Below, in pieces: positions 46,320-57,709 of a stretch of 64,000 nt of DNA. The notes under the pieces are model-generated. The model made no database searches. It was given only the letters and a program-made list of their open reading frames with translations, and was not told the DNA's origin. The DNA is from Candidatus Planktophila lacus (GTDB lineage: Bacteria > Actinomycetota > Actinomycetes > Nanopelagicales > Nanopelagicaceae). The stretch covers positions 248,001 through 312,000 of the forward strand of contig NZ_CP016769.1 of the NCBI RefSeq assembly GCF_002287925.1. The letters run 5' to 3'. A program made the position numbers and the translations under genes. Each line of letters opens with the position of its first letter. Positions within the stretch are counted from its first letter, which is position 1.

Positions 46320-47960
46320 ATGGCAGAGCTCAAGATCCAACCGAATGAAATTCGGGATGCCTTAGCGAATTTCGTTAAGTCATACGATCCAGGCGCCGCA
46401 GCTCGCGACGAAGTAGGAACAGTTAGCCAGGCAGGCGATGGAATCGCTCGCGTTGAGGGACTTCCTTCAACAATGGCAAACGAACTTCTACAGTTCGAGA
46501 ACGGAACACTAGGTCTTGCACTTAACCTCGATGTGCGCGAGATCGGCGTTGTTATTCTCGGAAGTTACGCAGGAATTGAAGAAGGAACATCAGTACGCGG
46601 TACTGGTGAAATTCTTTCTGTACCAGTTGGTGATGGCTTCTTGGGTCGCGTTGTTGATCCACTTGGTCGCCCAATTGATGGCAAGGGTGAAATCAAACCT
46701 GACGCACGCCGTGCACTTGAACTACAGGCTCCCTCTGTAGTTGAGCGCCAGCCAGTTAAGGAACCACTTGCAACAGGTATTAAGGCGATCGATGCGATGA
46801 CAGCGATTGGTCGCGGACAGCGCCAGTTGATCATCGGTGACCGTCAGACCGGAAAGACTGCGGTTGCTGTAGATACGATCATTAACCAGCGTGAAAACTG
46901 GCTAACTGGCGATAAGAAGAAGCAAGTTAAATGTATCTACGTTGCTATTGGTCAAAAGGGTTCAACGATCGCTTCCGTTAAGGGTGCGCTCGAAGAAGCT
47001 GGCGCAATGGAGTACACAACAATCGTCGCGTCCCCTGCATCAGACCCAGCGGGCTTCAAGTACCTCGCTCCATACACCGGTTCTGCAATTGGTCAGCACT
47101 GGATGTACAACGGCGAGCACGTTCTAATTGTTTTTGATGATTTATCTAAGCAAGCTGAGGCTTATCGTTCAGTCTCACTTCTACTACGTCGTCCACCAGG
47201 CCGCGAAGCGTACCCAGGAGATGTTTTCTACTTACACTCACGTTTGCTAGAACGTTGCGCAAAGCTTTCCGATGAACTCGGTGGCGGTTCAATGACTGGC
47301 TTGCCAATCATTGAAACAAAGGGAAATGACGTTTCTGCTTTCATTCCTACCAACGTAATTTCTATTACAGATGGTCAGTGCTTCCTTGAAACAGATCTAT
47401 TTAACGCCGGTGTTCGCCCAGCGATCAACGTAGGTGTTTCTGTTTCTCGCGTTGGTGGTTCAGCTCAGACAAAGGCGATGAAGAAGATCGCTGGTCGTTT
47501 GCGTCTTGACCTTGCACAGTTCCGTGAACTCGAAGCCTTCGCTGCTTTCGGTTCTGACCTTGATGCGGCATCAAAGGCTCAACTCGAGCGCGGTGCACGT
47601 ATGGTGGAACTTCTAAAGCAGGGTCAGTACTCACCATATTCACTAGAGCGTCAGATTGTTTCAATCTGGGCCGGAACTTCAGGAGAACTTGATTCTGTTG
47701 CAGTCGCAGATATCCGTCGCTTTGAATCTGAACTTCTCGACTTCATCGGTCGCGAACGTAAAGATATCTTCACCGTAATTTCAGAGACCAAGATGCTCGA
47801 AGATGACACCGTTGCCAAGATGAAGACAGCAGTTGCTGACTTCAAGAAGCAATTCAAATCTTCTGCTGCAGGAATCGTTAACGATGCACCTGCTGAAGCA
47901 CTTGATTCAGAAGGCGCTGAAGCGATTACAAAGTTTGTGCCACCGGCGGTGAAGAAGTAA
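46320..47960 (+). CDS. atpA: ATP synthase subunit alpha
   Basis: F1 alpha (546 aa), regulatory nucleotide-binding subunit. Walker A is GDRQTGKTA and the [20 protein letters not shown] segment (read in parts) is conserved. AAAGGGAG lies upstream of the ATG. The C-terminal extension of about 30 residues is typical of the phylum. Confidence 0.98.
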   Translation: MAELKIQPNEIRDALANFVKSYDPGAAARDEVGTVSQAGDGIARVEGLPSTMANELLQFENGTLGLALNLDVREIGVVILGSYAGIEEGTSVRGTGEILSVPVGDGFLGRVVDPLGRPIDGKGEIKPDARRALELQAPSVVERQPVKEPLATGIKAIDAMTAIGRGQRQLIIGDRQTGKTAVAVDTIINQRENWLTGDKKKQVKCIYVAIGQKGSTIASVKGALEEAGAMEYTTIVASPASDPAGFKYLAPYTGSAIGQHWMYNGEHVLIVFDDLSKQAEAYRSVSLLLRRPPGREAYPGDVFYLHSRLLERCAKLSDELGGGSMTGLPIIETKGNDVSAFIPTNVISITDGQCFLETDLFNAGVRPAINVGVSVSRVGGSAQTKAMKKIAGRLRLDLAQFRELEAFAAFGSDLDAASKAQLERGARMVELLKQGQYSPYSLERQIVSIWAGTSGELDSVAVADIRRFESELLDFIGRERKDIFTVISETKMLEDDTVAKMKTAVADFKKQFKSSAAGIVNDAPAEALDSEGAEAITKFVPPAVKK

Positions 47961-47963
47961 CTC

Positions 47964-50296
<2,333 letters not shown>

Positions 50297-50300
50297 TCAC

Positions 50301-50552
50301 GTGGCACTTAACGTCGAACTAGTATCGCCAACACAACAGGTGTGGTCCGGGCAGGCAACTTTCGTTTCTGCTCGCACAACTGAAGGAGACCTCGGTGTCC
50401 TTCCAGATCACGCACCTTTGTTTGGCGTACTAGTCGACGGTGCCGTGAGCATCAAAGCAATCGATGGAACAACAAAAGAATTCAACGTGCAAGGCGGCTT
50501 CTTATCTGTCGCAAATAACCGCGTTTCCATTCTGACCGAAACGGTCAGCTAG
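50301..50552 (+). CDS. atpC: ATP synthase subunit epsilon, short form
   Basis: Epsilon of only 83 aa, containing the N-terminal beta-sandwich (VELVSPTQQVWSGQATFVSARTTEGDLGVLPDHAPLFG in parts, ending VANNRVSILTE). The usual C-terminal two-helix domain (about 45 residues) that can inhibit ATP hydrolysis is missing, with a clear TAG stop. It starts 4 nt after atpD. Confidence 0.95.
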   Translation: MALNVELVSPTQQVWSGQATFVSARTTEGDLGVLPDHAPLFGVLVDGAVSIKAIDGTTKEFNVQGGFLSVANNRVSILTETVS

Positions 50553-50620
50553 TCCAAAATTTCAGCTTCAGAAACATGAAAAGCAAAGGCACAGTTTCTT
50601 CCACTGAAAATCTCTAGAAA

Positions 50621-51895
50621 TTACTCTCGGGTGACGTTGGCGCCGAGTGCGCGCAGATCTTCAGCAAAGTTTGGGTAGCCGCGATCGATGTGGAAGGCGC
50701 CATCGACGGTGGTTTCACCTTCGGAGACAAGGGCCGCAAGAACTAGTCCGGCGCCGGCGCGGATATCGGTAGCTTCAACGGGTGCGCCAGATAGCTGGGC
50801 AATACCAGTGATTGAGGCATGTTTTCCGTCGACAGTGACGTGTGCGCCAAGGCGAGCAAGTTCATTAACAAACATAAAGCGTGATTCAAAGACATTTTCG
50901 GTAACCATTGAGTGGCCGTCGGCAACTGCATTCATCGCGATGATAAATGGTAAGAGGTCGGTGGCAAATCCTGGATAGGGAAGTGTTGCAACATCAGTTG
51001 CACGTGGACGCTGGTTCATCTGCACGCGAATACCGTCGGCAGTTGAAGTAATGATTGCGCCAGCATGCGCTAACTTTTCGAGCATAACTTCCATGTGGTC
51101 AGCGCGACCGCCGTGGATTGTTATATCGCCCTGTGTCATAGCCGCAGCAAATGCCCATGTGCCAGCGATGATGCGATCGGTAATTGTGGTGTGATCAGTT
51201 GGGTTTAACTTAGAAACACCAGTGATCTTGATTAGCGGTGAACCAAGTCCTTCGATCTTTGCACCCATTGAGATTAAGAACTCGCCGAGATCAACTAAAT
51301 CAGGTTCGCGCGCTGCGTTATCGATTGTTGTAACGCCCTTTGCCAGAACTGCTGCGGTCATTAGGTTTTCAGTCGCGCCAACGCTTGGGAAATCTAATTC
51401 GATAGTGGCGCCAGTTAAACCATTAGGTGCTTCAGCAATTACATAACCATGTTCCACGTGTGCGGTCGCACCGAGTGATTCAAGGCCCTTGATATGAAAA
51501 TCTAAACCTCGTGAACCAATTGCATCGCCGCCAGGCAATGCGACTTCGGCTTTGCCAACGCGAGCAACAAGTGGGCCAAGTACATTGATAGATGCGCGCA
51601 TCTTGCGCACGAGATCATAATCAGCGCGATGTGCTGGCGCTTCGGGAACAGTAATTGAGAGATTAGAACCATCGCGTGAAACTTCACATCCCAGGCGCTT
51701 AAGTAAATCGGCCATGATGTCGACATCGGCAATATCCGGAACATTGCGGATAGTTGATTTACCAACGGCCAAGAGCGATGCCGCCATCAGCTTTAGGACC
51801 GAATTCTTAGCCCCGGTGACCGTTACTTCGCCCTTTAGGCTGCATCCGCCGACGATGCGAAAGCGATCGTTGGTCGAACCTTGCGAAGATGCCAT
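50621..51895 (-). CDS. murA: UDP-N-acetylglucosamine 1-carboxyvinyltransferase
   Basis: MurA (424 aa) adds enolpyruvate to UDP-GlcNAc, the first committed step of peptidoglycan synthesis. The catalytic loop reads [15 protein letters not shown]: the residue that is Cys115 in E. coli is Asp124 here. Natural Cys-to-Asp MurA enzymes (M. tuberculosis, Chlamydia) are active but intrinsically insensitive to fosfomycin, which alkylates that Cys. The rest, including [12 protein letters not shown] and [11 protein letters not shown], is normal. TAGACT lies 6 nt upstream of the ATG. Confidence 0.97.
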   Translation of the reverse strand: MASSQGSTNDRFRIVGGCSLKGEVTVTGAKNSVLKLMAASLLAVGKSTIRNVPDIADVDIMADLLKRLGCEVSRDGSNLSITVPEAPAHRADYDLVRKMRASINVLGPLVARVGKAEVALPGGDAIGSRGLDFHIKGLESLGATAHVEHGYVIAEAPNGLTGATIELDFPSVGATENLMTAAVLAKGVTTIDNAAREPDLVDLGEFLISMGAKIEGLGSPLIKITGVSKLNPTDHTTITDRIIAGTWAFAAAMTQGDITIHGGRADHMEVMLEKLAHAGAIITSTADGIRVQMNQRPRATDVATLPYPGFATDLLPFIIAMNAVADGHSMVTENVFESRFMFVNELARLGAHVTVDGKHASITGIAQLSGAPVEATDIRAGAGLVLAALVSEGETTVDGAFHIDRGYPNFAEDLRALGANVTRE

Positions 51896-51923
51896 ATCCG
51901 AAGTCTACTTATAGGCTAGGGCC
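51896..51923. promoter_or_regulatory. Compact divergent leaderless promoter pair, murA / pduO
   Basis: The whole gap between the two start codons is 28 bp. On the minus strand TAGACT (51902-51907) is 6 nt before the murA ATG; on the plus strand TAGGCT (51912-51917) is 6 nt before the pduO ATG. The boxes are 4 bp apart, so each -35 region falls in the opposite gene. No SD is present on either side. Confidence 0.6.
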
Positions 51924-52496
51924 ATGGTTAATTTAACGCGTATTTACACCAAGACAGGCGATGACGGATCTACCTCCCTCGGAGATATGAGCCGAACTTC
52001 CAAGAACGATTCACGCCTTGAGGCATATGCCACCGTTGATGAAGCAAATTCAACTATCGGTGTTGTTATTGCAACCGATGAACTCAGCGATGATATCCGC
52101 GCGCTCTTAGTTCGTATCCAAAACGATCTCTTCGATGTTGGCGCCGACCTTTGTACTCCAGTTGTAGATTCACCAGCCTTTGAACCGCTGCGCGTTCTTG
52201 AATCTCAGATTACATATCTGGAAGAGCAGATCGATAAGTACAACGCTGATCTGCAACCACTTCGCTCATTCGTTCTGCCATCTGGAACACCTGCAGCTGC
52301 GCACTTGCACGTTGCCCGCACAGTTGTTCGTCGCGCTGAGCGCCGCACCTGGACAGCAATTCATGGCTTTGGCTCTGGCGTAAATCCACTTACAGCGAAG
52401 TATCTAAACCGCTGCTCTGATCTTCTCTTCGTGTTGGCACGCGTTGCCAATAAAGAGATTGGCGATCAACTTTGGGTACCCGGAGCAAACCGCTAA
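51924..52496 (+). CDS. Cob(I)alamin adenosyltransferase (PduO type)
   Basis: A 190-aa PduO-type ATP:corrinoid adenosyltransferase, which makes adenosylcobalamin. The N-terminal ATP loop RIYTKTGDDGSTSLGD and the C-terminal VVRRAERRTWTAIHG and LNRCSDLLFVLAR motifs are intact. It implies use of B12; synthesis genes are not in the window, so B12 may be taken up. Its stop overlaps the stop of the next, convergent gene. Confidence 0.95.
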   Translation: MVNLTRIYTKTGDDGSTSLGDMSRTSKNDSRLEAYATVDEANSTIGVVIATDELSDDIRALLVRIQNDLFDVGADLCTPVVDSPAFEPLRVLESQITYLEEQIDKYNADLQPLRSFVLPSGTPAAAHLHVARTVVRRAERRTWTAIHGFGSGVNPLTAKYLNRCSDLLFVLARVANKEIGDQLWVPGANR

Positions 52497-52813
52497 CTTT
52501 TTAGAACTGCGCGCGCTATCTTTTCATCGCGCTCAAAGACATATAAACGAGGACCATCTTTAGTTTGGGCCAAGTTTGCCTTTATCTCTGCGGTCGCAAG
52601 CTTTAAGCGCAGCAGCTCGCCTTCGATGTAGTTATTTGGTGATGCGATAACAACTAGCGCGCCGTAATCATCTTCACCGCCAACTTTTGGCGTGCGCTCT
52701 ACAACAGATTTTCCGCGCTTAAATGCCCAACGCAGAATTAGCGAGAGAATTGCCACAGCGAAGAATCCACCGAAACTAGACAGAAAGAGCCCGTTATTAA
52801 TTCCGCCAAGCAT
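52493..52813 (-). CDS. Small membrane protein with DUF2007-like C-terminus
   Basis: A 106-aa protein: one N-terminal transmembrane helix (residues 10-28) and a C-terminal part (about 50-105, VVIASPNNYIEGELLRLKLATAEIKANLAQ...RLYVFERDEKIARAVL in parts) that follows the strand-helix pattern of DUF2007 proteins. Function unknown. It is the last gene of a four-gene minus-strand operon with ABC exporter genes, starting 2 nt after the previous stop. Confidence 0.7.
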   Translation of the reverse strand: MLGGINNGLFLSSFGGFFAVAILSLILRWAFKRGKSVVERTPKVGGEDDYGALVVIASPNNYIEGELLRLKLATAEIKANLAQTKDGPRLYVFERDEKIARAVLKS

Positions 52814-52815
52814 CT

Positions 52816-53442
52816 TTAATTGGCGCTTACTTGGTAATCAGTATTTGGAAGAGGCCCTGATGGATCGCCTTGGTTGCAATCCACATTGATGTTGGAAACT
52901 ATCTGGCCGGCACCAATTGGTTCAGTTGTAACTAATAGAACTGTAACGACTTGCTGAGGGGCGCTTCGTCCCACATCTGCAGTAATTTTTCCGAAGGTTT
53001 TAGTCGTGCGATTCTCAGGTGAAGTTGCACCAACTACATCGGCAGTAACTCTCCACCAGCGACAACCTATTTCGGCGGCTACTAAAACCGCTCCACAAGT
53101 GAATTGTGTACAGGATTTAACCTGCGAAGCCAGCGCTGATTTGGCCGAGAGAAGCCCCACCAACTCTTTTGCATTTGGAACCTTTAGATACAACTTTGTT
53201 TCACCCAATGGATCGGTCTTAAAGCCAACTGGCGGCCACTTCGGTGATGGAGAAGGTAACTTCTTAGCAACTTTCTTTTTCTTCTTTACCGGGGCTTTCT
53301 TAACTGGAGCCTTCTTTACCGGCGCCTTCTGAGTGGCACTCGCCTTCGGTGTTGGCGTAGGGCTCTTAGTTGCCGCAATAGTGGAAGTCAGCGAGAGCGA
53401 TAGAAAGAGCGCTGAGAAGATTGCAATTAACTTAATTCTCAT
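52816..53442 (-). CDS. Secreted protein with Lys/Pro-rich linker
   Basis: A 208-aa exported protein of unknown function. A signal peptide (KLIAIFSALFLSLSLTSTIAA region) is followed by a Ser/Thr/Pro linker and a KAPVKKAPVKKAPVKKKKK stretch, likely to span or bind the cell wall, then a globular domain of about 140 residues with four Cys (SCTQFTC..., GCRWW, DCNQGD). The ATG used overlaps the permease stop (ATGA), which sets the start; five earlier residues are possible but would lie further into that gene. Confidence 0.75.
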   Translation of the reverse strand: MRIKLIAIFSALFLSLSLTSTIAATKSPTPTPKASATQKAPVKKAPVKKAPVKKKKKVAKKLPSPSPKWPPVGFKTDPLGETKLYLKVPNAKELVGLLSAKSALASQVKSCTQFTCGAVLVAAEIGCRWWRVTADVVGATSPENRTTKTFGKITADVGRSAPQQVVTVLLVTTEPIGAGQIVSNINVDCNQGDPSGPLPNTDYQVSAN

Positions 53443-54257
53443 CGCTCTTGCTCCCATTTAAAAGTTTTAATCGAAATTACCAGACCGGCAATCAACCACG
53501 CCAGAATAATCCAGAAAGTGCGGCCGGTCTCCCAAGTACCGGCAACTTCTTGCGCAGCAAATGAATCTGGAAGGAATACCGAACGCATACCTTGGGTCAT
53601 CCACTTAAGCGGGAAGATCGCAGCGACTTGCTGCATCCATCCTGGCAAATCAGTGAAGACAAAGAAAACGCCGCTAAAGAATTGCAGAATGATTACTACG
53701 GGTGAGACAACCGCAGATGCGCCGCGACCGCTCTTTGGAATGACAGAGAAAGCAATGCCGAGCGCAGTTGACGCGGCGCTTCCCAAGATAATTAACCAGG
53801 TAAAGGTAAACCACTTTGCGGGATCAGTCGGAAGATTCACGCCGAAGAATAAGACCCCCGCAATTAGAAGCAGGGCTATTTGAATCACCATTGTTACAAA
53901 TACAACGATCGATTTACCTATGAAATAACTAGATGCTGGCATCGGAGTGCCACGCAAGCGTTTTAGCGTTCCAAAGTCACGTTCTACGGGGATCATGATC
54001 GCGAGCTGTTGGAAGCCGGTATTAACAAGGCCCGAAGCGATCATTCCGGCGACAAAATATTGGCTAAAAGTAACGCCATCAGTAAGTTCGTTGGTAAAGA
54101 CTGAACCAAAGATAGCGAGCAACATAATTGGAAATGCCAGGGTAAAGACTACGGATTCGCGCTGGCGCATAAATTGTTTAACTTCTAGGCCACCACGTGC
54201 AATACCAATTGCTAAGGCGTTGGGCACTTTATTGGCCTGTACTTTATTGACTGACAT
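53439..54257 (-). CDS. ABC-2 type transporter permease
   Basis: A 272-aa membrane protein with six helices of the ABC-2 family, the export permease partner of the adjacent ATPase. Features include RESVVFTLAFPIMLLAIFG, the ERDFGTLKRLRGTP motif after helix 2, and the C-terminal FPLKWMTQGMRSVFLP. The ATG is favoured over an upstream TTG because GGAGG lies 6 nt before it. It overlaps the ATPase gene by 14 nt. Substrate unknown; drug or lipid export is common in this family. Confidence 0.88.
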   Translation of the reverse strand: MSVNKVQANKVPNALAIGIARGGLEVKQFMRQRESVVFTLAFPIMLLAIFGSVFTNELTDGVTFSQYFVAGMIASGLVNTGFQQLAIMIPVERDFGTLKRLRGTPMPASSYFIGKSIVVFVTMVIQIALLLIAGVLFFGVNLPTDPAKWFTFTWLIILGSAASTALGIAFSVIPKSGRGASAVVSPVVIILQFFSGVFFVFTDLPGWMQQVAAIFPLKWMTQGMRSVFLPDSFAAQEVAGTWETGRTFWIILAWLIAGLVISIKTFKWEQER

Positions 54258-55104
54258 CGGCGCCTCCAATCATTTCCAAGTAAATATCCTCAAGTGAAGC
54301 GCGCTTGACGGTGAGTTCAGGGATCTCATCTTTATAAGTCTCGGTGAGTTTGCGGATCAGCGCAGTTGGGTTATCGGTGCGCTCAGTTTGAATACCGTTG
54401 GCACCCTTCCAAGAAACTGTTGCAAGCGAAGTCGCGCGGCCACCCAACAGAGCAGGGGTTGCAACTTCGATGATCTTGCCTTGATTAATCACGGCAACTC
54501 GATCGGCTAACGCTTCAGCCTCATCTAGATAATGGGTAGTAAGCAAGATTGTTGCGCCAGACTTTCGCAGATCTTGAATCAGCGCCCAGAATGCGCGACG
54601 CGCTTCAGGATCAAAGCCGGTTGTCGGTTCATCTAGAAAGAGAAGTTCGGGGGATCCGATAATTCCGAGCGCTACATCAAGGCGGCGGCGTTGTCCGCCA
54701 GAGAGCGTTCTGATTAGCTCCTTAGATTTATCAGTTAAGCCAACTGCGTTGATTACCTCATCAACACCGCGTGGATTTGAGTAGTACTTTGCAAAGTGTG
54801 CGACAGTCTCAAAAACAGATAGGTCGCCAGCATCGTTAGTTGATTGCAGAACTATGCCGATACGGTTGCGCCATTTGCGGGCTTGTTCGCCTTTAACTCC
54901 TGGGTCGGTGCCGAGCACTGAAACTTCACCACGGTCGCGATCGCGAAAGCCTTCCAGGATTTCTACGGTGGTCGTCTTACCTGCTCCATTTGGACCAAGG
55001 AGGGCAAATATCTCGCCAGGTTGGATGGTTAGATCAATGCCGGCCACCGCTTTATTGGGGCCATAACTTTTTTCCAGGCCACGGACGTTAATCACGCTGC
55101 TCAT
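54244..55104 (-). CDS. ABC transporter ATP-binding protein (drug/lipid export type)
   Basis: A 286-aa ABC ATPase of the DrrA/CcmA-like group. Walker A GPNGAGKTT, signature LSGGQRRRLDVAL and Walker B LLFLDEPTTGFDP are present, and the C-terminal extension is typical of exporters with ABC-2 permeases. Start chosen at the ATG MSSVINVRG; six more residues are possible upstream. CATGGT lies 6 nt before this ATG. It leads the four-gene operon ending at 52493. Confidence 0.9.
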   Translation of the reverse strand: MSSVINVRGLEKSYGPNKAVAGIDLTIQPGEIFALLGPNGAGKTTTVEILEGFRDRDRGEVSVLGTDPGVKGEQARKWRNRIGIVLQSTNDAGDLSVFETVAHFAKYYSNPRGVDEVINAVGLTDKSKELIRTLSGGQRRRLDVALGIIGSPELLFLDEPTTGFDPEARRAFWALIQDLRKSGATILLTTHYLDEAEALADRVAVINQGKIIEVATPALLGGRATSLATVSWKGANGIQTERTDNPTALIRKLTETYKDEIPELTVKRASLEDIYLEMIGGADVSQ

Positions 55105-55151
55105 ATGGCAACCATGCCACATTCAGGGCAAAAGTGCGAGAAAATGAATCC

Positions 55152-55463
55152 ATGAGCCCACGACGCAACTATCCAAAGGGGCGTCGCCCAAAGGATGAAG
55201 AGCGCGATATCGCGACTTCTAATCAAACTATCGAAGAACATACAGATGGCGATTTTATTGTTCGAAAGATCACCGGATCTAGTTCAAATAAACCTTATCG
55301 CTGTCCCGGTTGCGATCAAGTAATTCCAATGGCAACACCGCACACTGTTGCATGGATGATCGGTGATGAAGATGGTCGTCGCCATTGGCACAATGCATGT
55401 TGGGCAAAGCGCAATAATCGCAAGCCAAATACAGAGCGCACACGTAATGCGCCACGATTTTAA
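55152..55463 (+). CDS. Conserved actinobacterial zinc-ribbon-like protein
   Basis: A 103-aa soluble protein that begins MSPRRNYPKG and has a central YRCPGCDQVIP followed by HxVAW and RRHWHNACW: a C-x-x-C plus H-x-H-x-x-C set suited to bind zinc. Homologues are widespread in Actinobacteria, sometimes mislabelled ATP/GTP-binding; their function is not known. The N- and C-termini are basic, which would fit nucleic-acid or ribosome association (inference). Confidence 0.85.
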   Translation: MSPRRNYPKGRRPKDEERDIATSNQTIEEHTDGDFIVRKITGSSSNKPYRCPGCDQVIPMATPHTVAWMIGDEDGRRHWHNACWAKRNNRKPNTERTRNAPRF

Positions 55464-55487
55464 TTAGCCCAAGCGGCTAGTTATATG

Positions 55488-55511
55488 GGCCGACTTTTAA
55501 CCAAGTCGGCC
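55488..55511. terminator. Convergent-end hairpin without T-tract
   Basis: A perfect 9-bp stem GGCCGACTT/AAGTCGGCC with a 6-nt loop sits on the ALDH stop codon between two convergent genes. No T-run follows on either strand, so it may be an RNA 3'-end stabiliser or Rho-dependent site rather than a classic terminator. Confidence 0.4.
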
Positions 55512-56975
55512 ATTCAGTAAACGAGTCAAGGTAACAATCAACTTATCGTTTCCTTTAGTGCGCTTAAAGCTAGTGAATGCAATTGGTAGTTGGAATCGCG
55601 CGCGAACAACGGTGCGCGGGTAGGTAAATTCAAGAATTCCTTCTGGGCCATGGATACGTCCGTAACCACTATCTTTCACGCCACCAAATGGCACTGATGC
55701 AATTGCTGCAAATGAAATAGTTGAGTTAATGGCAACCATTCCGCAATGCAATTGGCGGGCAATCTTCTTGCCTTGACGTTTAGACCAGATAGATGAGCCA
55801 AGACCATATCTAGAGGCATTTGAAAGCGCGATCGCTTCAGCCATTGATTTCACGCGATTGATCGCGATAGTTGGCCCAAAGGTTTCTTCCAACATCGCAG
55901 TGGAATTTTCAGGAACATCGAGCAAGATAACTGGCTCAACAAATGGCGCTTTAACTGAATCCGAACCGCCTAGTGCAACCTTGGCACCCTTAGCGATCGC
56001 GTCATCGATATGTCCTTGAATAACGTTTATCTGCGAAGGCATTGTTGCAGGCCCGTAGTTGCCAACTCCGGGAGCGCCCGGGTGAATTGATTTAGCAACC
56101 TTGATCGCTTCTTCAATAAATTTATCGGCCACCTTTTCATGAACATATACGCGCTCTGCACCGATACATGTTTGCCCAGCGTTAGACATGGAAGACCAGA
56201 TAGTGGCATCAGCTGCGCGCTTGATATCGGCATCTTCAGCAACGATTACTGGATCTTTGCCACCACATTCGAGAACAACTGGTGTCATATTTGCAGCACA
56301 TGCTGCAGCAACTAACTTGGCGGTGCGAGTAGAACCAGTGAACGCCAATTTATCGACGCCGCTTTCACATAAATCTTTTCCGGTAGCGCCAAGTCCTGTA
56401 ACGCAGGTGAAGATGTCGGCAAATGGTGCAACTTCTGCAAAAGTCTTAGCCAGTATCGCGCCAACACCTGGTGTGTATTCACTTGGCTTAAAGACAACGG
56501 TATTTCCAGCAGCGAGTGCGTAGGAGATAGAACCCATTGGAGTAAAGATCGGATAGTTCCAAGGGCCAATCACACCGACTACTCCAACTGGAGAACGTTC
56601 TACGGTTGCTGACATATTTGCCATAAGTGCGCCAGGAGAACGATGTGTTGTGCGCATTGCATCTTCGGCATGACGTGCAGCCCAACCTAAGTGGCCAACA
56701 GCAAGAGATGCCTCAAGTTTGGCATCGCTAACTGGCTTTCCAGTCTCTCTTGATACAAGTTCGGTAATTTCATCAAGTTGTGAAATAAGTAAGTTGCTCC
56801 ATTTAAGCAATACTTTACGACGGCCTTTAAATCCAAGATCTTGCCAAGCACTTGATGCACTGCGAGCTGCAACAACTGCGTTAAAGACAGTCTCGCGATC
56901 TGCGATTGGATAATTGGCGATTACCTCACCAGTTACGGGATAGTGCGAGGCAAATGTGTTTGTAGAAGTGGACAT
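55497..56975 (-). CDS. NAD(P)-dependent aldehyde dehydrogenase (succinate-semialdehyde type)
   Basis: A 492-aa ALDH-superfamily enzyme. The catalytic Cys270 is in NAGQTCIGAERVYV and the general base Glu236 in LECGGKDP; the cofactor loop is FTGSTRTAK and the N-terminal GVVGVIGPWNYPI is typical. Overall pattern fits succinate-semialdehyde dehydrogenase or a coniferyl/fatty-aldehyde-like ALDH (C-terminal hydrophobic tail is short). The exact substrate is not certain. TAGTCT lies 6 nt before the ATG. Confidence 0.92.
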   Translation of the reverse strand: MSTSTNTFASHYPVTGEVIANYPIADRETVFNAVVAARSASSAWQDLGFKGRRKVLLKWSNLLISQLDEITELVSRETGKPVSDAKLEASLAVGHLGWAARHAEDAMRTTHRSPGALMANMSATVERSPVGVVGVIGPWNYPIFTPMGSISYALAAGNTVVFKPSEYTPGVGAILAKTFAEVAPFADIFTCVTGLGATGKDLCESGVDKLAFTGSTRTAKLVAAACAANMTPVVLECGGKDPVIVAEDADIKRAADATIWSSMSNAGQTCIGAERVYVHEKVADKFIEEAIKVAKSIHPGAPGVGNYGPATMPSQINVIQGHIDDAIAKGAKVALGGSDSVKAPFVEPVILLDVPENSTAMLEETFGPTIAINRVKSMAEAIALSNASRYGLGSSIWSKRQGKKIARQLHCGMVAINSTISFAAIASVPFGGVKDSGYGRIHGPEGILEFTYPRTVVRARFQLPIAFTSFKRTKGNDKLIVTLTRLLNGRLG

Positions 56976-56998
56976 GGGGAAAGACTAGACTCTCCTGC
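56976..56998. promoter_or_regulatory. Divergent leaderless promoters with overlapping -10 boxes
   Basis: Only 23 bp separate the start codons of the ALDH gene (minus) and the alpha/beta hydrolase gene (plus). Minus-strand TAGTCT (56982-56987) is 6 nt before the ALDH ATG, and plus-strand TAGACT (56986-56991) is 7 nt before the hydrolase ATG. The two hexamers share the central TA base pairs (56986-56987), so RNA polymerase cannot open both at once. Confidence 0.6.
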
Positions 56999-57709
56999 AT
57001 GTTGCAGCCAGTACGTCCAAGCACTGTTCTACCGGCGCTGCGCACTCCATTTACCGTTACAACAAGCGATGGCCAAGCGCTGATCGGCGAAAGCGCTGCA
57101 CCACTTGATCGTTACACCAGCGCAATCCTTTGCTTGCATCCCTTGCCGACAGCAGGCGGCATGATGGATAGCCATGTTTATAAAAAGGCCGCTAATCGCT
57201 TGCCAGATATGGCTGGCATACATGTTGTTCGTTTTAACACTCGTGGCACAACTAGTGAAGCAGGTAGCAGCACCGGAACATTTGATAACGGTGGCTTAGA
57301 AAAATTCGATGTCGAGGCGATGATGACCTACTGCTTAGATACTTTGAAGTTAGAAAATCTCTGGGTAGTCGGATGGTCGTTTGGAACTGATTTAGCGCTT
57401 CGACATGCAAAAGACCCACGAATCAAGGGTTTAATTCTTTTATCACCGCCACTTCGCACATCTGAAGTTAGCGATCTTGAGTATTGGGCTAAAGATGGAC
57501 GCCGCGTTATTGCCCTTGTTCCAGAATTTGATGATTATCTACAACCACCAGAGGCGATTAAAAGATTTAAACCGTTGACTCAAATAGAAATAATTCCCGT
57601 TGCTGGTGCGAAACATCTCTGGGTAGGAGAACCCGCCGTTCATACCGTTTTGAGTGAGATCACTAAAGTACTTGCGCCAGAGCGCTTGCCGCTGCCTACT
57701 GAGATTTAA
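56999..57709 (+). CDS. Alpha/beta hydrolase
   Basis: A 236-aa alpha/beta-hydrolase. The nucleophile Ser127 is in GWSFGT (G-x-S-x-G), the catalytic His is probably His206 (AKHLW), and Asp178 or Asp179 the acid. The HPLP...GGMMDSHVYK oxyanion region near residue 47 resembles the dienelactone-hydrolase/YghX-like group acting on small esters. Substrate unknown. It overlaps the convergent AI-2E gene by 4 nt. Confidence 0.88.
   Translation: MLQPVRPSTVLPALRTPFTVTTSDGQALIGESAAPLDRYTSAILCLHPLPTAGGMMDSHVYKKAANRLPDMAGIHVVRFNTRGTTSEAGSSTGTFDNGGLEKFDVEAMMTYCLDTLKLENLWVVGWSFGTDLALRHAKDPRIKGLILLSPPLRTSEVSDLEYWAKDGRRVIALVPEFDDYLQPPEAIKRFKPLTQIEIIPVAGAKHLWVGEPAVHTVLSEITKVLAPERLPLPTEI

Noticed and set aside
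50553-50620. Frameshifted remainder of atpC before murA
   Set aside because: Only 68 bp remain before the convergent murA stop and no epsilon C-terminal helix pattern is seen in any frame, so the short epsilon appears genuine.
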